DNA from: Chryseobacterium wanjuense
GTDB lineage: Bacteria > Bacteroidota > Bacteroidia > Flavobacteriales > Weeksellaceae
DNA length: 64,000 nucleotides
Reading direction: 5' to 3'
Assembly (NCBI RefSeq): GCF_900111495.1
Contig: NZ_FOIU01000004.1
Span: 124,001-188,000, forward strand
The stretch's first letter is position 1. Each line of letters begins with the position of its first letter. The notes below the pieces were generated by a model. It was not told the DNA's origin and did not search any database. It saw only the letters and a program-made list of their open reading frames with translations. A program made the translations under genes and the position numbers. Below, piece after piece: positions 17,167-25,160 of the stretch.

Positions 17167-18924
17167 TTATGCTTTTAAATTCAATTGCAATTGCAATTCA
17201 TCGAGCTGTGCCTCGGCAATCGCAGCAGGCGCATCAATCATCACATCACGTCCTGAGTTATTCTTAGGGAACGCGATATAATCTCTTATCACTTCGTTTC
17301 CGTCGAGAATAGCTACCAAACGGTCAAATCCGAAAGCCAAACCACCGTGAGGCGGAGCTCCATATTTGAAGGCATTCATCAGAAATCCGAACTGAGCTTC
17401 TGCTTCTTCTTTCGAGAATCCTAACAAATCAAACATTTTTGATTGTAAATCTTTATCAAAAATTCTGATAGAACCTCCACCGATTTCGTTTCCGTTAAGA
17501 ACCATATCGTAAGCATTGGCTCTTGCTTTTCCCGGATCAGTTTCCAATAAGTGAATATCTTCCGGTTTTGGAGACGTGAAAGGGTGGTGCATTGCATGGT
17601 AACGTCCGCTTTCTTCGTCAAATTCCAATAACGGGAAATCAACAACCCAAAGTGGTGCAAATACGTCGCCTTTTCTTAATCCCAGACGGTTTCCAAGCTC
17701 CATTCTCAACGCAGAAAGCTGAGTTCTTACTTTGTTTTCGTTTCCTGAAAGAATTAACATTAAATCGCCTTCCTTAGCTCCGAATTTTTCAATAATTTTC
17801 GCTAAATCTTCCTCGTTGTAGAATTTATTCACAGAAGAAGTTTTTACGCCGTCATTCTGGAATTTAACCCAAACCATTCCCGAAGCTCCAATCTGAGGTC
17901 TTTTTACCCAGTCAACAAGCTCGTCGATTTGTTTTCTTGTATAATCTGCACATCCTTCAACATTGATTCCGACAACCAATTCCGCATCATCAAATATTTT
18001 GAAATCTTTTCCTTTTACCAATTCGTTCAGCTCGACAAATTCCATTCCGAAACGGATATCCGGTTTGTCGTTTCCGTATTTCTGCATCGCATCAGCGAAA
18101 GTCATTCTTGGGAAGTATTTGTCAAATTTTTGACCGGTAATATCTTGTAATAATGTTTTCGTCATTCCTTCAAAAACATTCATGACGTCTTCCTGTTCTA
18201 CAAAAGCCATTTCACAGTCAATCTGTGTAAATTCCGGCTGTCTGTCGGCTCTTAAATCTTCATCACGGAAACATTTTACGATCTGGAAATACTTATCCAT
18301 TCCGCCTACCATCAACAATTGTTTGAAAGTCTGCGGAGATTGTGGCAAAGCGTAAAACTGTCCCGGATTCATTCTGCTCGGTACAACGAAGTCTCTCGCT
18401 CCTTCCGGAGTTGATTTAATTAAAACAGGCGTTTCAATCTCAATAAATCCTTCGTCTGAAAGATAATTTCTCACTTTTTGCGCCATTTTGTGACGGAAGA
18501 TCAATTTATCTCTTACCGGAGCTCTTCTGATATCCAGATAACGGTATTTCATTCTCAGTTCTTCACCGCCGTCCGTTTCATCTTCAATCTTAAATGGCGG
18601 AAGTTGAGATTCATTAAGTACTGTTAATTTTTCAACTAAAATTTCAATTTCTCCTGTTGGGATATTTTTATTTTTATCCTTTCTTTCAATTACTTTTCCT
18701 GTAACCTGGATAACAAATTCACGATTTAATTTTTTTACTTCTTCAAATAATTCATTAGAAGAAATTTCTTGACTAAAATACAACTGAGTAATTCCGTAAC
18801 GATCTCGAAGATCTATCCAAATCATAAATCCTTTATCACGAATGGTTTGTACCCATCCTGAAAGTGTAACTTCTTCATTAAGATTTTTAAGAGATAATTC
18901 TCCGTTTGTGTGCGATCGAAACAT
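17167..18924 (-). CDS. aspS: Aspartate--tRNA ligase
   Basis: Class II aminoacyl-tRNA synthetase charging tRNA-Asp. From the chosen ATG at 18924 ([15 protein letters not shown]) the product is 585 residues, the usual bacterial length. An N-terminal OB-fold anticodon-binding domain ([23 protein letters not shown]) precedes the catalytic domain with motif 2 in [18 protein letters not shown], and motif 3 in [17 protein letters not shown]; a bacterial insertion domain lies between. An ATG seven codons upstream (18945) is also in frame but gives a poorer match to family N-termini. It is transcribed from a promoter at 19036-19069 through a leader of about 100 bases that carries heptamer repeats. Confidence 0.96.
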   Translation of the reverse strand: MFRSHTNGELSLKNLNEEVTLSGWVQTIRDKGFMIWIDLRDRYGITQLYFSQEISSNELFEEVKKLNREFVIQVTGKVIERKDKNKNIPTGEIEILVEKLTVLNESQLPPFKIEDETDGGEELRMKYRYLDIRRAPVRDKLIFRHKMAQKVRNYLSDEGFIEIETPVLIKSTPEGARDFVVPSRMNPGQFYALPQSPQTFKQLLMVGGMDKYFQIVKCFRDEDLRADRQPEFTQIDCEMAFVEQEDVMNVFEGMTKTLLQDITGQKFDKYFPRMTFADAMQKYGNDKPDIRFGMEFVELNELVKGKDFKIFDDAELVVGINVEGCADYTRKQIDELVDWVKRPQIGASGMVWVKFQNDGVKTSSVNKFYNEEDLAKIIEKFGAKEGDLMLILSGNENKVRTQLSALRMELGNRLGLRKGDVFAPLWVVDFPLLEFDEESGRYHAMHHPFTSPKPEDIHLLETDPGKARANAYDMVLNGNEIGGGSIRIFDKDLQSKMFDLLGFSKEEAEAQFGFLMNAFKYGAPPHGGLAFGFDRLVAILDGNEVIRDYIAFPKNNSGRDVMIDAPAAIAEAQLDELQLQLNLKA

Positions 18925-18933
18925 AATTATTTG

Positions 18934-18989
18934 TTTAAAGTTCAATATTTAAAGTTCAAGGTTCAGAGTTTCCCGTTTAAAGTTTTGAA
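18934..18989 (-). repeat. Heptamer-based repeat in the aspS leader
   Basis: Seen on the plus strand, eight consecutive seven-base units all start with TT, including TTTAAAG at 18934, 18948 and 18976, and TTCAATA, TTCAAGG and TTCAGAG between them. The array lies inside the transcribed leader of aspS. Confidence 0.6.
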
Positions 18990-19035
18990 TATCAAACCCA
19001 AAACATAGAATGCTGAACATTGAATTTTCCGAGTG

Positions 19036-19069
19036 CAAAGATAAGATTTTTGGATGTTTTTAAAACAAA
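19036..19069 (-). promoter_or_regulatory. Promoter of aspS
   Basis: Minus strand: TTTG (19069-19066), a 22-base spacer and TATCTTTG (19043-19036), followed by CA. The leader to ATG 18924 is about 105 bases. Confidence 0.65.
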
Positions 19070-19174
19070 TTATTAAGAACTACTTCAAGAATAATTTTTC
19101 GTAAAACTTTCCATATGCTAAGTTTCAATCATTTTTGAATTAATACTTTTGCTTAAAACTAAAATGGAAAGGTT

Positions 19175-20569
19175 ATGACGAAGTATATAGACTTTATCAA
19201 GAAGGCGTTAAGCGGTGACGATGTAGATTACACAAAGACGAGTATAAGAACGGCAGTGCTTCTGCTGGCGATTCCCATGATGCTGGAAATGGCGATGGAA
19301 TCTGTTTTTGCGTTGGTCGACTTATATTTTGTAGGGCACCTGAAAGAAAGCGGCTATGCGATCCAGACGGTAGGTCTTACGGAATCTGTGCTTTCTGTCA
19401 TGTATTCCATCGCGATCGGGATGAGTATGGCTGCAACGGCTTTGGTAGCAAGAAGAATCGGGGAGAAAAATCCTGAACAGGCTTCCAGAAGTGCGGCGCA
19501 GGTTTTATTGGTTTCGTTTGCGGTAACTTTTATTTTAAGTTTATTCGGAGTGATCTATGCTGAAGAAATTTTAATTCTGATGGGCTCAAAACCGGAAGCC
19601 GCCTTTTACGGGAAGGATTTTACGAGAATTATGATGGGAAGCAGCGTTATTATCATGCTTTTATTCTTAATTAACGGAATTTTCAGAGGGGCAGGAAATG
19701 CCGCCATTGCTATGAAATCTCTTTGGATCGCGAACATTGCCAATATTATTCTGTGTCCGGTTTTAATCAAAGGTTTTGGACCAATTCCGGCAATGGGTTT
19801 AACGGGAGCCGCTTTGGCAACCACGATCGGAAGAAGTATTGGCGTTATATATCAATTGTACCATCTTTTAATTGCAGATACGCAAATTAGAATTCAAACA
19901 AAATATTTTAAACCTGATTTTGATTTAATAAAATCTGTCATAAAAATCGCAACCCCAGGGATTTTTCAGTTCGTGATCGCTTCCTGCAGCTGGATTTTCC
20001 TGGCACAACTGGTTGCCACAACTGGCGGTGAAAATGCTTCGGCGGGATACCAAACGGCTTTACGACTTATGATGTTTTTCATGCTTCCGGCTTGGGGACT
20101 GAGCAATGCTGCATCCACTCTGGTCGGACAAAACATGGGAGCCAACGAAATGCTGAGAGCCGAACAATCTGTCATGAAAACGGTGAAATACAATGTGATT
20201 TTCATGCTGACGGTAAGCTTAATATTTTTCTTGCTAGGTGACTTCTTGGTAGGATTTTTTACACAGGAGATTGAAATTAAAAATTTTGCTAAAAATGCCT
20301 TACACATTATGAGTGTCGGATTTATTTTCTACGGAATCGGGATGGTAATGATCAACGCTTTCAACGGGGCAGGCGATACATGGACGCCGACCTGGGTGAA
20401 TGTTTTTGGGTTTTGGCTGTTTCAGATTCCTTTGGCATATTTTCTTTCCAAACATTTCGGGATGGGGCCAAAAGGCGTTTTTATCTCCATTCCTGCTGCG
20501 GAAACTCTGATCACAATTGTCGCTTTTATTTTGTTTAAAAGAGGAAAATGGAAGACGGTGAAAGTGTAG
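19175..20569 (+). CDS. MATE-family multidrug/sodium antiporter
   Basis: Inner-membrane exporter driven by sodium or proton gradients, 464 residues with about twelve membrane helices in two homologous halves. Visible markers are AVLLLAIPMMLEMAMESVF near the start, the glycine-rich loops ALATTIGRSIGVIYQ and GLSNAASTLVGQNMGA, and FNGAGDTWTPTW near residue 405, all usual in MATE proteins. A TACTTTTG box at 19144-19151 with TTTC at 19123-19126 is a possible promoter. The gene stands alone; the exported compound is unknown. Confidence 0.92.
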   Translation: MTKYIDFIKKALSGDDVDYTKTSIRTAVLLLAIPMMLEMAMESVFALVDLYFVGHLKESGYAIQTVGLTESVLSVMYSIAIGMSMAATALVARRIGEKNPEQASRSAAQVLLVSFAVTFILSLFGVIYAEEILILMGSKPEAAFYGKDFTRIMMGSSVIIMLLFLINGIFRGAGNAAIAMKSLWIANIANIILCPVLIKGFGPIPAMGLTGAALATTIGRSIGVIYQLYHLLIADTQIRIQTKYFKPDFDLIKSVIKIATPGIFQFVIASCSWIFLAQLVATTGGENASAGYQTALRLMMFFMLPAWGLSNAASTLVGQNMGANEMLRAEQSVMKTVKYNVIFMLTVSLIFFLLGDFLVGFFTQEIEIKNFAKNALHIMSVGFIFYGIGMVMINAFNGAGDTWTPTWVNVFGFWLFQIPLAYFLSKHFGMGPKGVFISIPAAETLITIVAFILFKRGKWKTVKV

Positions 20570-20571
20570 GT

Positions 20572-20660
20572 GGCAGGGAAGATAGAAGATGGAAGTTACT
20601 ATTGCAACGTAAATTTTCTTGGGTTTAAAACTTCCAGCCTCCAGCCTCTATCTTCCAGCC
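20572..20660. repeat. Inverted heptamer repeats downstream of the MATE gene
   Basis: The left arm (20577-20597) is three seven-base units, GGAAGAT, AGAAGAT and GGAAGTT. The right arm (20629-20660), read on the minus strand, has GGAAGAT, AGAGGCT, GGAGGCT and GGAAGTT. The arms can pair into an imperfect stem around a loop of about 30 bases. Confidence 0.65.
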
Positions 20661-20698
20661 AAAAATAAAAGATTATAAAAATTTTAACAGCCCGGATA

Positions 20699-20729
20699 TT
20701 TGTCCTTAAAGCCAGATTTTCTAAATTCG
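20699..20729 (+). promoter_or_regulatory. Probable promoter of the THX gene
   Basis: TTTG at 20699-20702, a 19-base spacer and TAAATTCG at 20722-20729, one base off the TAnnTTTG consensus. Confidence 0.5.
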
Positions 20730-20753
20730 TAATAATCAACTAAATTTATTATT

Positions 20754-20873
20754 ATGGGAAAAGGAGACAAAAAATCAAAAAGAGGAAAAATCAACAACGG
20801 AAGTTATGGTAAAAGAAGACCTAGAAAGGCTTCAAAATCGATAGAAGCTTCCGCAGAAAAAGCTAAAAAGTAA
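20754..20873 (+). CDS. 30S ribosomal protein THX
   Basis: A 39-residue, very basic peptide: MGKGDKKSKRGKINNGSYGK, then RRPRKASK. The start GKGD-KKSKRGKI, the N-G-S/T-YG motif and the RRPRK motif match the small ribosomal protein THX found on the 30S head in Thermus and Bacteroidota. The gene is shorter than the usual ORF cut-off and easy to miss. It has its own promoter-like sequence and a strong bidirectional terminator. A C-terminal extension (SIEASAEKAKK) goes beyond the core. Confidence 0.9.
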   Translation: MGKGDKKSKRGKINNGSYGKRRPRKASKSIEASAEKAKK

Positions 20874-20879
20874 AGACAT

Positions 20880-20916
20880 AAAAAAGGCCGGAGAAATTTT
20901 CTCCGGCCTTTTTTTA
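20880..20916. terminator. Bidirectional terminator between THX and the DUF937 gene
   Basis: Stem AAAGGCCGGAGAAA / TTTCTCCGGCCTTT with A and T tracts on both sides; it can stop transcription from both convergent genes. Confidence 0.9.
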
Positions 20917-20928
20917 TTACAAATTAAA

Positions 20929-21588
20929 TTATTTTCCGCCAAAAAAGCCTCCGAGAATATCTCCCAATCCGCCACCGCCTTGCTGCTTTTGCTGATTGCC
21001 TCCTCCAAGAACGCTTCCCAGAATATCATTCAAAGGATTGCCCGAAGATTGAGATTGTCCACCACCTAAAACACTTCCTAAAATGTCGTTCAACGGACTG
21101 GATTGCTGATTCTGAGCCTGATTGGAAGCATTTCCGAGAATTCCTCCCAAAAGATCTCCCAAACCACCGGCACCAACATTATTCTGTTGTTTTTCTCTGC
21201 CGATATATCCCATGATTACCGGAGCCAGCATTGATAAAATCGGTCCGATCTTGTCAATGGAAATCCCTGTATTCTGAGAAAGCTGATTTTCTACATTCTG
21301 CTTATCTCCACCAAAAATATGATTTAGAATAGAGCCTCCTTCAGCCTGTCTTGCATCTGCCTGAGAAACATCGTCCAGGATGCTTCCGTCATGATCTTTA
21401 TCCAAAGCATTGTTCAACGCTTCAGCTTCATTCGTGTCCTGAGATTTGTTTCTGAGATAAGAAATAATCAATGGGGCAGCTACTGCCAATAAAGCAATGA
21501 CCTGGTTTCTGCTGATCCCGAATTTGTTTTCGGCCTGTTCAGCAACCTGATTGCCTGTGTTTCCTGTAAGTAGGTCGATTAAACTCAT
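20929..21588 (-). CDS. DUF937 domain protein with glycine-rich C-terminal repeats
   Basis: A 219-residue protein. The N-terminal DUF937 region (residues 1-135) includes MSLIDLLTGNTGNQVAEQAE, ISRNQVIALLAVAAPLIISYL and IDKIGPILSMLAPVIMGYIG. The last 80 residues are low-complexity, with PLNDILGSVLGGG present twice and related GGLGDLLGGILG and GGLGDILGGFFGGK units separated by Gln/Ser/Asn spacers. There is no signal peptide. Function unknown; the amphipathic repeats suggest self-assembly or membrane contact, which is inference. Confidence 0.85.
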   Translation of the reverse strand: MSLIDLLTGNTGNQVAEQAENKFGISRNQVIALLAVAAPLIISYLRNKSQDTNEAEALNNALDKDHDGSILDDVSQADARQAEGGSILNHIFGGDKQNVENQLSQNTGISIDKIGPILSMLAPVIMGYIGREKQQNNVGAGGLGDLLGGILGNASNQAQNQQSSPLNDILGSVLGGGQSQSSGNPLNDILGSVLGGGNQQKQQGGGGLGDILGGFFGGK

Positions 21589-21711
21589 AGTTTGTGTTTA
21601 TTTTAATTGTTAAGTAAACCAAAGTTATCAAAAATATTCTTTGATAATTTTTTTTAATTAAAAAACACTGTTAAAGTTTATAGAATTCTTTAAGCTATTG
21701 ATTTTAAAATA

Positions 21712-22221
21712 TTAATTTTTAAAAACCGGAACGTTTGAACACGCCTCTCCGAACATTAAAGATTTTACGATCGGCTTCAGTTGTTCTACCAATTCGATAT
21801 AAGCATTTTCGGGAATTTCTTTGTCTGAACAGCCTTTTACCAATACTCTTTTTCCCCTCATTTCCCCGAAATCATGATTTCTAATGGCATTATGCATTAA
21901 AATGACTTCCAGATCTTCGCGGTCTCCAAAAACGATCTTTTTAGTGACATCCGTAAGTCTGGCCGTGATTAAAAAATACGCCCAAAGCGGAACAATAGCA
22001 TCCGCAGAATTGTAGATGTAAACATATGTGTCGCGATACTCTTCAACATTGATGTCTGCCACTTTTTCACGAAAATCTTTCTCTTTTAAAATCATTTCCA
22101 TGAAGAGAAAATCTTTCAGATCAATCCCTTTTCTCTCTCCTTTCGGAACAAGATCGGTAAGATCAAAATTGATGAGGCCACTTTCTGCAACTTTATTTCG
22201 GATTTCAAATTCTTCTGACAT
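21712..22221 (-). CDS. DUF2480 family protein
   Basis: A 169-residue soluble protein matching the Bacteroidota DUF2480 group by eye: NKVAESGLINFDLTDL near the start, KGIDLKDFLFMEMILKEKDFR, YVYIYNSADAIVPLWAYFLI, and a C-terminal RVLVKGCSDKEIPENAYIELV. The function is unknown. It has no signal sequence and stands alone, divergent from lpxB. A TAAATTTG box on the minus strand at 22249-22242 may be its -7 element. Confidence 0.85.
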   Translation of the reverse strand: MSEEFEIRNKVAESGLINFDLTDLVPKGERKGIDLKDFLFMEMILKEKDFREKVADINVEEYRDTYVYIYNSADAIVPLWAYFLITARLTDVTKKIVFGDREDLEVILMHNAIRNHDFGEMRGKRVLVKGCSDKEIPENAYIELVEQLKPIVKSLMFGEACSNVPVFKN

Positions 22222-22380
22222 TTTTTATCATTATCTTTGAACAAATTTACAAATTAAGATCGTACAAAGGCTTAATTTGTTCTCTATTCCTATCATAGAA
22301 ACCTCCCATAATTCAAATTTAATTTAAATAGAATAAAAGAGATTCTTGATGACATATAAATAATAAGAGATTTCAGAAAA

Positions 22381-23484
22381 ATGAAGTATTATATTATCGC
22401 AGGAGAGGCTTCCGGAGACTTGCACGGCAGTAATTTGATGAAAGCCTTGAAGAAAAAAGATCCCGCTGCAGAATTTAGATTTTGGGGTGGCGATCTGATG
22501 GCTGCTCAGGGTGGAACATTGGTAAAACATTACAAAGACCTTGCTTTTATGGGCTTTTTGGAAGTGGCAAAAAATCTTCGTACCATTCTGAATAATATTA
22601 AATATTGCAAACAGGATATCAAAAACCATCAGCCGGATATTTTGATTTTGGTTGATTATCCGGGATTCAATTTAAGAATTGCAAAATTCGCCAAAGAGCT
22701 GGGGATAAAAGTTGTGTATTATATTTCACCGCAGCTTTGGGCCTGGAAAGAAGGAAGGGTAGAGATCATCAAAAAATATGTAGATGAAATGATGGTGATT
22801 CTTCCGTTCGAGGAAGATTTTTATAAAAAACATGGGGTTCACTCACACTTTGTGGGGCACCCTTTATTAGATGCCATTTCAGACCTGCAGGAAATTAATA
22901 CTGAAAATTTTAAAGCAGAAAACGGCTTAAACGAAAAAGAAATCATAGCCCTTTTGCCCGGTTCGAGAAAACAGGAGGTGGAAAAAATGTTGGAAATGAT
23001 GCTTTCTGTGAGACCTTATTTTAAAGAATATCAATTTGTAATTGCCGGAGCGCCAAGTCTTCCGAAAGATTTTTATCAGACGTATGTTGATGATAATGTG
23101 CATTTTGTTTCCAATAAAACCTATGACTTATTGCGATGTTCGAAAGCGGCTCTAGTAACTTCTGGAACAGCCACTTTAGAAACTGCTTTACTCAATGTTC
23201 CGGAAGTGGTCTGCTATCGGGGAAGTAAAATTTCTTACGCTATTGCGAAAAGATTAGTTAAAAATATCAATTATATTTCTTTGGTTAATCTCATTATGGA
23301 TCGGGAAGTTGTAAAGGAATTGATCCAAAATGATTTGAATACTAAAAATTTAGTTGAAGAATTGAAAAAGATTATAGATGGTGATAAAAGAGCACAGGTT
23401 TTGAATGATTACGAACTTTTGAGGAAGAAATTAGGAGGTAGCGGAGCCAGTGATCATGCGGCTGAGGTGATTTTGAAAGTTTAA
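22381..23484 (+). CDS. lpxB: Lipid-A-disaccharide synthase
   Basis: Glycosyltransferase of family GT19 that condenses UDP-2,3-diacylglucosamine with lipid X in lipid A synthesis at the inner membrane. The 367-residue protein starts MKYYIIAGEASGDLHGSNLM, the LpxB signature, and includes YYISPQLWAWKEGR, HFVGHPLLDAI, LLPGSRKQEVEKM and TSGTATLETALL. Length is normal. It is followed by a terminator that lies in a 62-bp sequence repeated after the next gene. Confidence 0.95.
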   Translation: MKYYIIAGEASGDLHGSNLMKALKKKDPAAEFRFWGGDLMAAQGGTLVKHYKDLAFMGFLEVAKNLRTILNNIKYCKQDIKNHQPDILILVDYPGFNLRIAKFAKELGIKVVYYISPQLWAWKEGRVEIIKKYVDEMMVILPFEEDFYKKHGVHSHFVGHPLLDAISDLQEINTENFKAENGLNEKEIIALLPGSRKQEVEKMLEMMLSVRPYFKEYQFVIAGAPSLPKDFYQTYVDDNVHFVSNKTYDLLRCSKAALVTSGTATLETALLNVPEVVCYRGSKISYAIAKRLVKNINYISLVNLIMDREVVKELIQNDLNTKNLVEELKKIIDGDKRAQVLNDYELLRKKLGGSGASDHAAEVILKV

Positions 23485-23539
23485 AATTTTTTTAAAAATA
23501 TAATATAAATCGTAGAAGTTTTTCTGCGATTTTTTATTT
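23477..23539 (+). repeat. Direct repeat A (lpxB 3' end and terminator)
   Basis: This 63-base stretch, beginning at the last codons of lpxB, is nearly the same as 25003-25064. It includes the terminator stem AAATCGTAGAA / TTCTGCGATTT at 23507-23532 with a following T run. The two copies bracket the FAD oxidoreductase gene. Confidence 0.8.
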
Positions 23540-23639
23540 GTAATATAATTTTCATTACATTTAAGACGCGTACCTTCTGTTGGATATATGTTTTTGAGCG
23601 CATTGATATTTAAAAAACTTTTAACCAAAAACATATTTT

Positions 23640-24995
23640 ATGACAACGAGAAGGTCCTTTATACGACAAGGTCTGCTTGCTGCCGGTGGTCTGATGATTC
23701 CGAGCTCGTCTTTTGCCAATTTCATTTTATCAGGTAAAAAGAAAGTCATCGTAATCGGAGCCGGCTTTTCCGGGCTTGCAGCCGCAAATAAGCTCAATCA
23801 AAGAAATTTTGACGTAACCGTACTGGAAAGCCAAAACCGAATTGGCGGCAGAGTGTTTTCTCACCAGATGAATGATAATCTGGTTGTAGAACTCGGCGCT
23901 GAATGGGTAGGCAATTCACACAACAGAATTCTTGAGCTTTGTAATGAATTGAAATTAGATTTATCCGAAAACCAAATGGATACCCACCTTTTGTACAAGG
24001 GCATTTATAGTCCTGCACGACAATGGGATTTCAGTAAAAACTGGAAATTAAAAATGGAAAGCCTGCTGGAAAACTACAGGCATCTTAATGATAAAGATAA
24101 ATTGATTCTTGATAAAATGGATTGGTGGCGGTATTTGGTGAATAACGGCTGCAAAGACCGTGATCTTGATCTTCGGGAATTGATGGACAGCACAGATTTT
24201 GGAGAAAGCATAAGAAAAGTCTCGGCCAATGCAGCCCTTTCCGAATATGTGGAAAATACCGGAGATACCCAAAATCAAATGGACAAGAAAATTATCGGGG
24301 GCAACACGATGTTGGCTCAAAGACTTTCGGAAAAATTAGGAAAAGAAAAAATACTGCTGAATCATGCTGTAACCCGCATTGAACAAGGCGATAAGGTAAA
24401 AGTATATTGTGCCAACGGAAAAGTTTTCGAAGCGGATAAAGTCATTTGTACCCTGCCGACTTTTGCCCTTAAAAATATAGACTGGAAGCCCGGTTTACCT
24501 GAAAATAAAATCGAAGCTCTTAATGAACTTCAATATGCACGGATTAATAAACATGCCATGCTGTTCGACAATCGTTTCTGGAAATCAGAAAATTTTGATA
24601 TGGTGACCGATCAGTTGCCACATTATTTCTATCACGCGACCCAAGGGCAATCCGGATCGTCGGGCGTGCTGATTTCTTACAGTATTGGCGACAAAGCCGC
24701 AGTGATAGCCAATCAAAACGATATGACCAATTTTAAAAGTGTTCAGGAGACATTGCAGCCTGTTTTCGGGGATGTAAAGTCTCACCTGAAGCAGCAGGCC
24801 AATTATTATTGGGGCAACGATCAGCGGTCACACGGTTCTTATGCGATTTACGGTCCCGGACAGTGGTTCCGCGTGAGGCCGGTATTGAAAGAACCTTTTA
24901 TGCATACACATTTTGCGGGAGAACATCTTGCAGATTGGCAGGGTTTTATGGAGGGAGCGATTGTTTCCGGAGAAGAGGCTGCCGGAGAATTTTGA
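23640..24995 (+). CDS. Tat-exported flavin-containing amine oxidase
   Basis: A 451-residue FAD oxidoreductase of the monoamine oxidase type. The N-terminus TTRRSFIRQGLLAAGGLMIP is a twin-arginine signal, so a folded flavoprotein is probably exported to the periplasm. The dinucleotide-binding motif GAGFSGLAAA is at residues 40-49, followed by VTVLESQNRIGGRV and VELGAEWVG. The C-terminus has the typical HFAGEHLADWQGFMEGAIVSGEEAA segment. The substrate is unknown. The gene is flanked by 62-bp direct repeats and looks more GC-rich than neighbouring comEC, which suggests acquisition by transfer. Confidence 0.88.
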   Translation: MTTRRSFIRQGLLAAGGLMIPSSSFANFILSGKKKVIVIGAGFSGLAAANKLNQRNFDVTVLESQNRIGGRVFSHQMNDNLVVELGAEWVGNSHNRILELCNELKLDLSENQMDTHLLYKGIYSPARQWDFSKNWKLKMESLLENYRHLNDKDKLILDKMDWWRYLVNNGCKDRDLDLRELMDSTDFGESIRKVSANAALSEYVENTGDTQNQMDKKIIGGNTMLAQRLSEKLGKEKILLNHAVTRIEQGDKVKVYCANGKVFEADKVICTLPTFALKNIDWKPGLPENKIEALNELQYARINKHAMLFDNRFWKSENFDMVTDQLPHYFYHATQGQSGSSGVLISYSIGDKAAVIANQNDMTNFKSVQETLQPVFGDVKSHLKQQANYYWGNDQRSHGSYAIYGPGQWFRVRPVLKEPFMHTHFAGEHLADWQGFMEGAIVSGEEAAGEF

Positions 24996-25002
24996 TTTTT
25001 TT

Positions 25003-25064
25003 AAGTTTAAAATTTTTAAAAATATACTATAAATCGTAGAAGTTTTTTCTGCGATTTTTCTTTT
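25003..25064 (+). repeat. Direct repeat B with terminator
   Basis: Second copy of the 62-base sequence found at 23477-23539, differing by a two-base gap and a few substitutions. It carries the terminator stem AAATCGTAGAA / TTCTGCGATTT at 25031-25057 for the amine oxidase gene. Confidence 0.8.
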
Positions 25065-25160
25065 AAATAATGAATTTGATGAGGTTTTTAAAATTCTGAA
25101 ATTTTGATGTGCAAATTTTTATCTGAATAAATATTTTTGCGGAAACACAAATTTTTTCAG

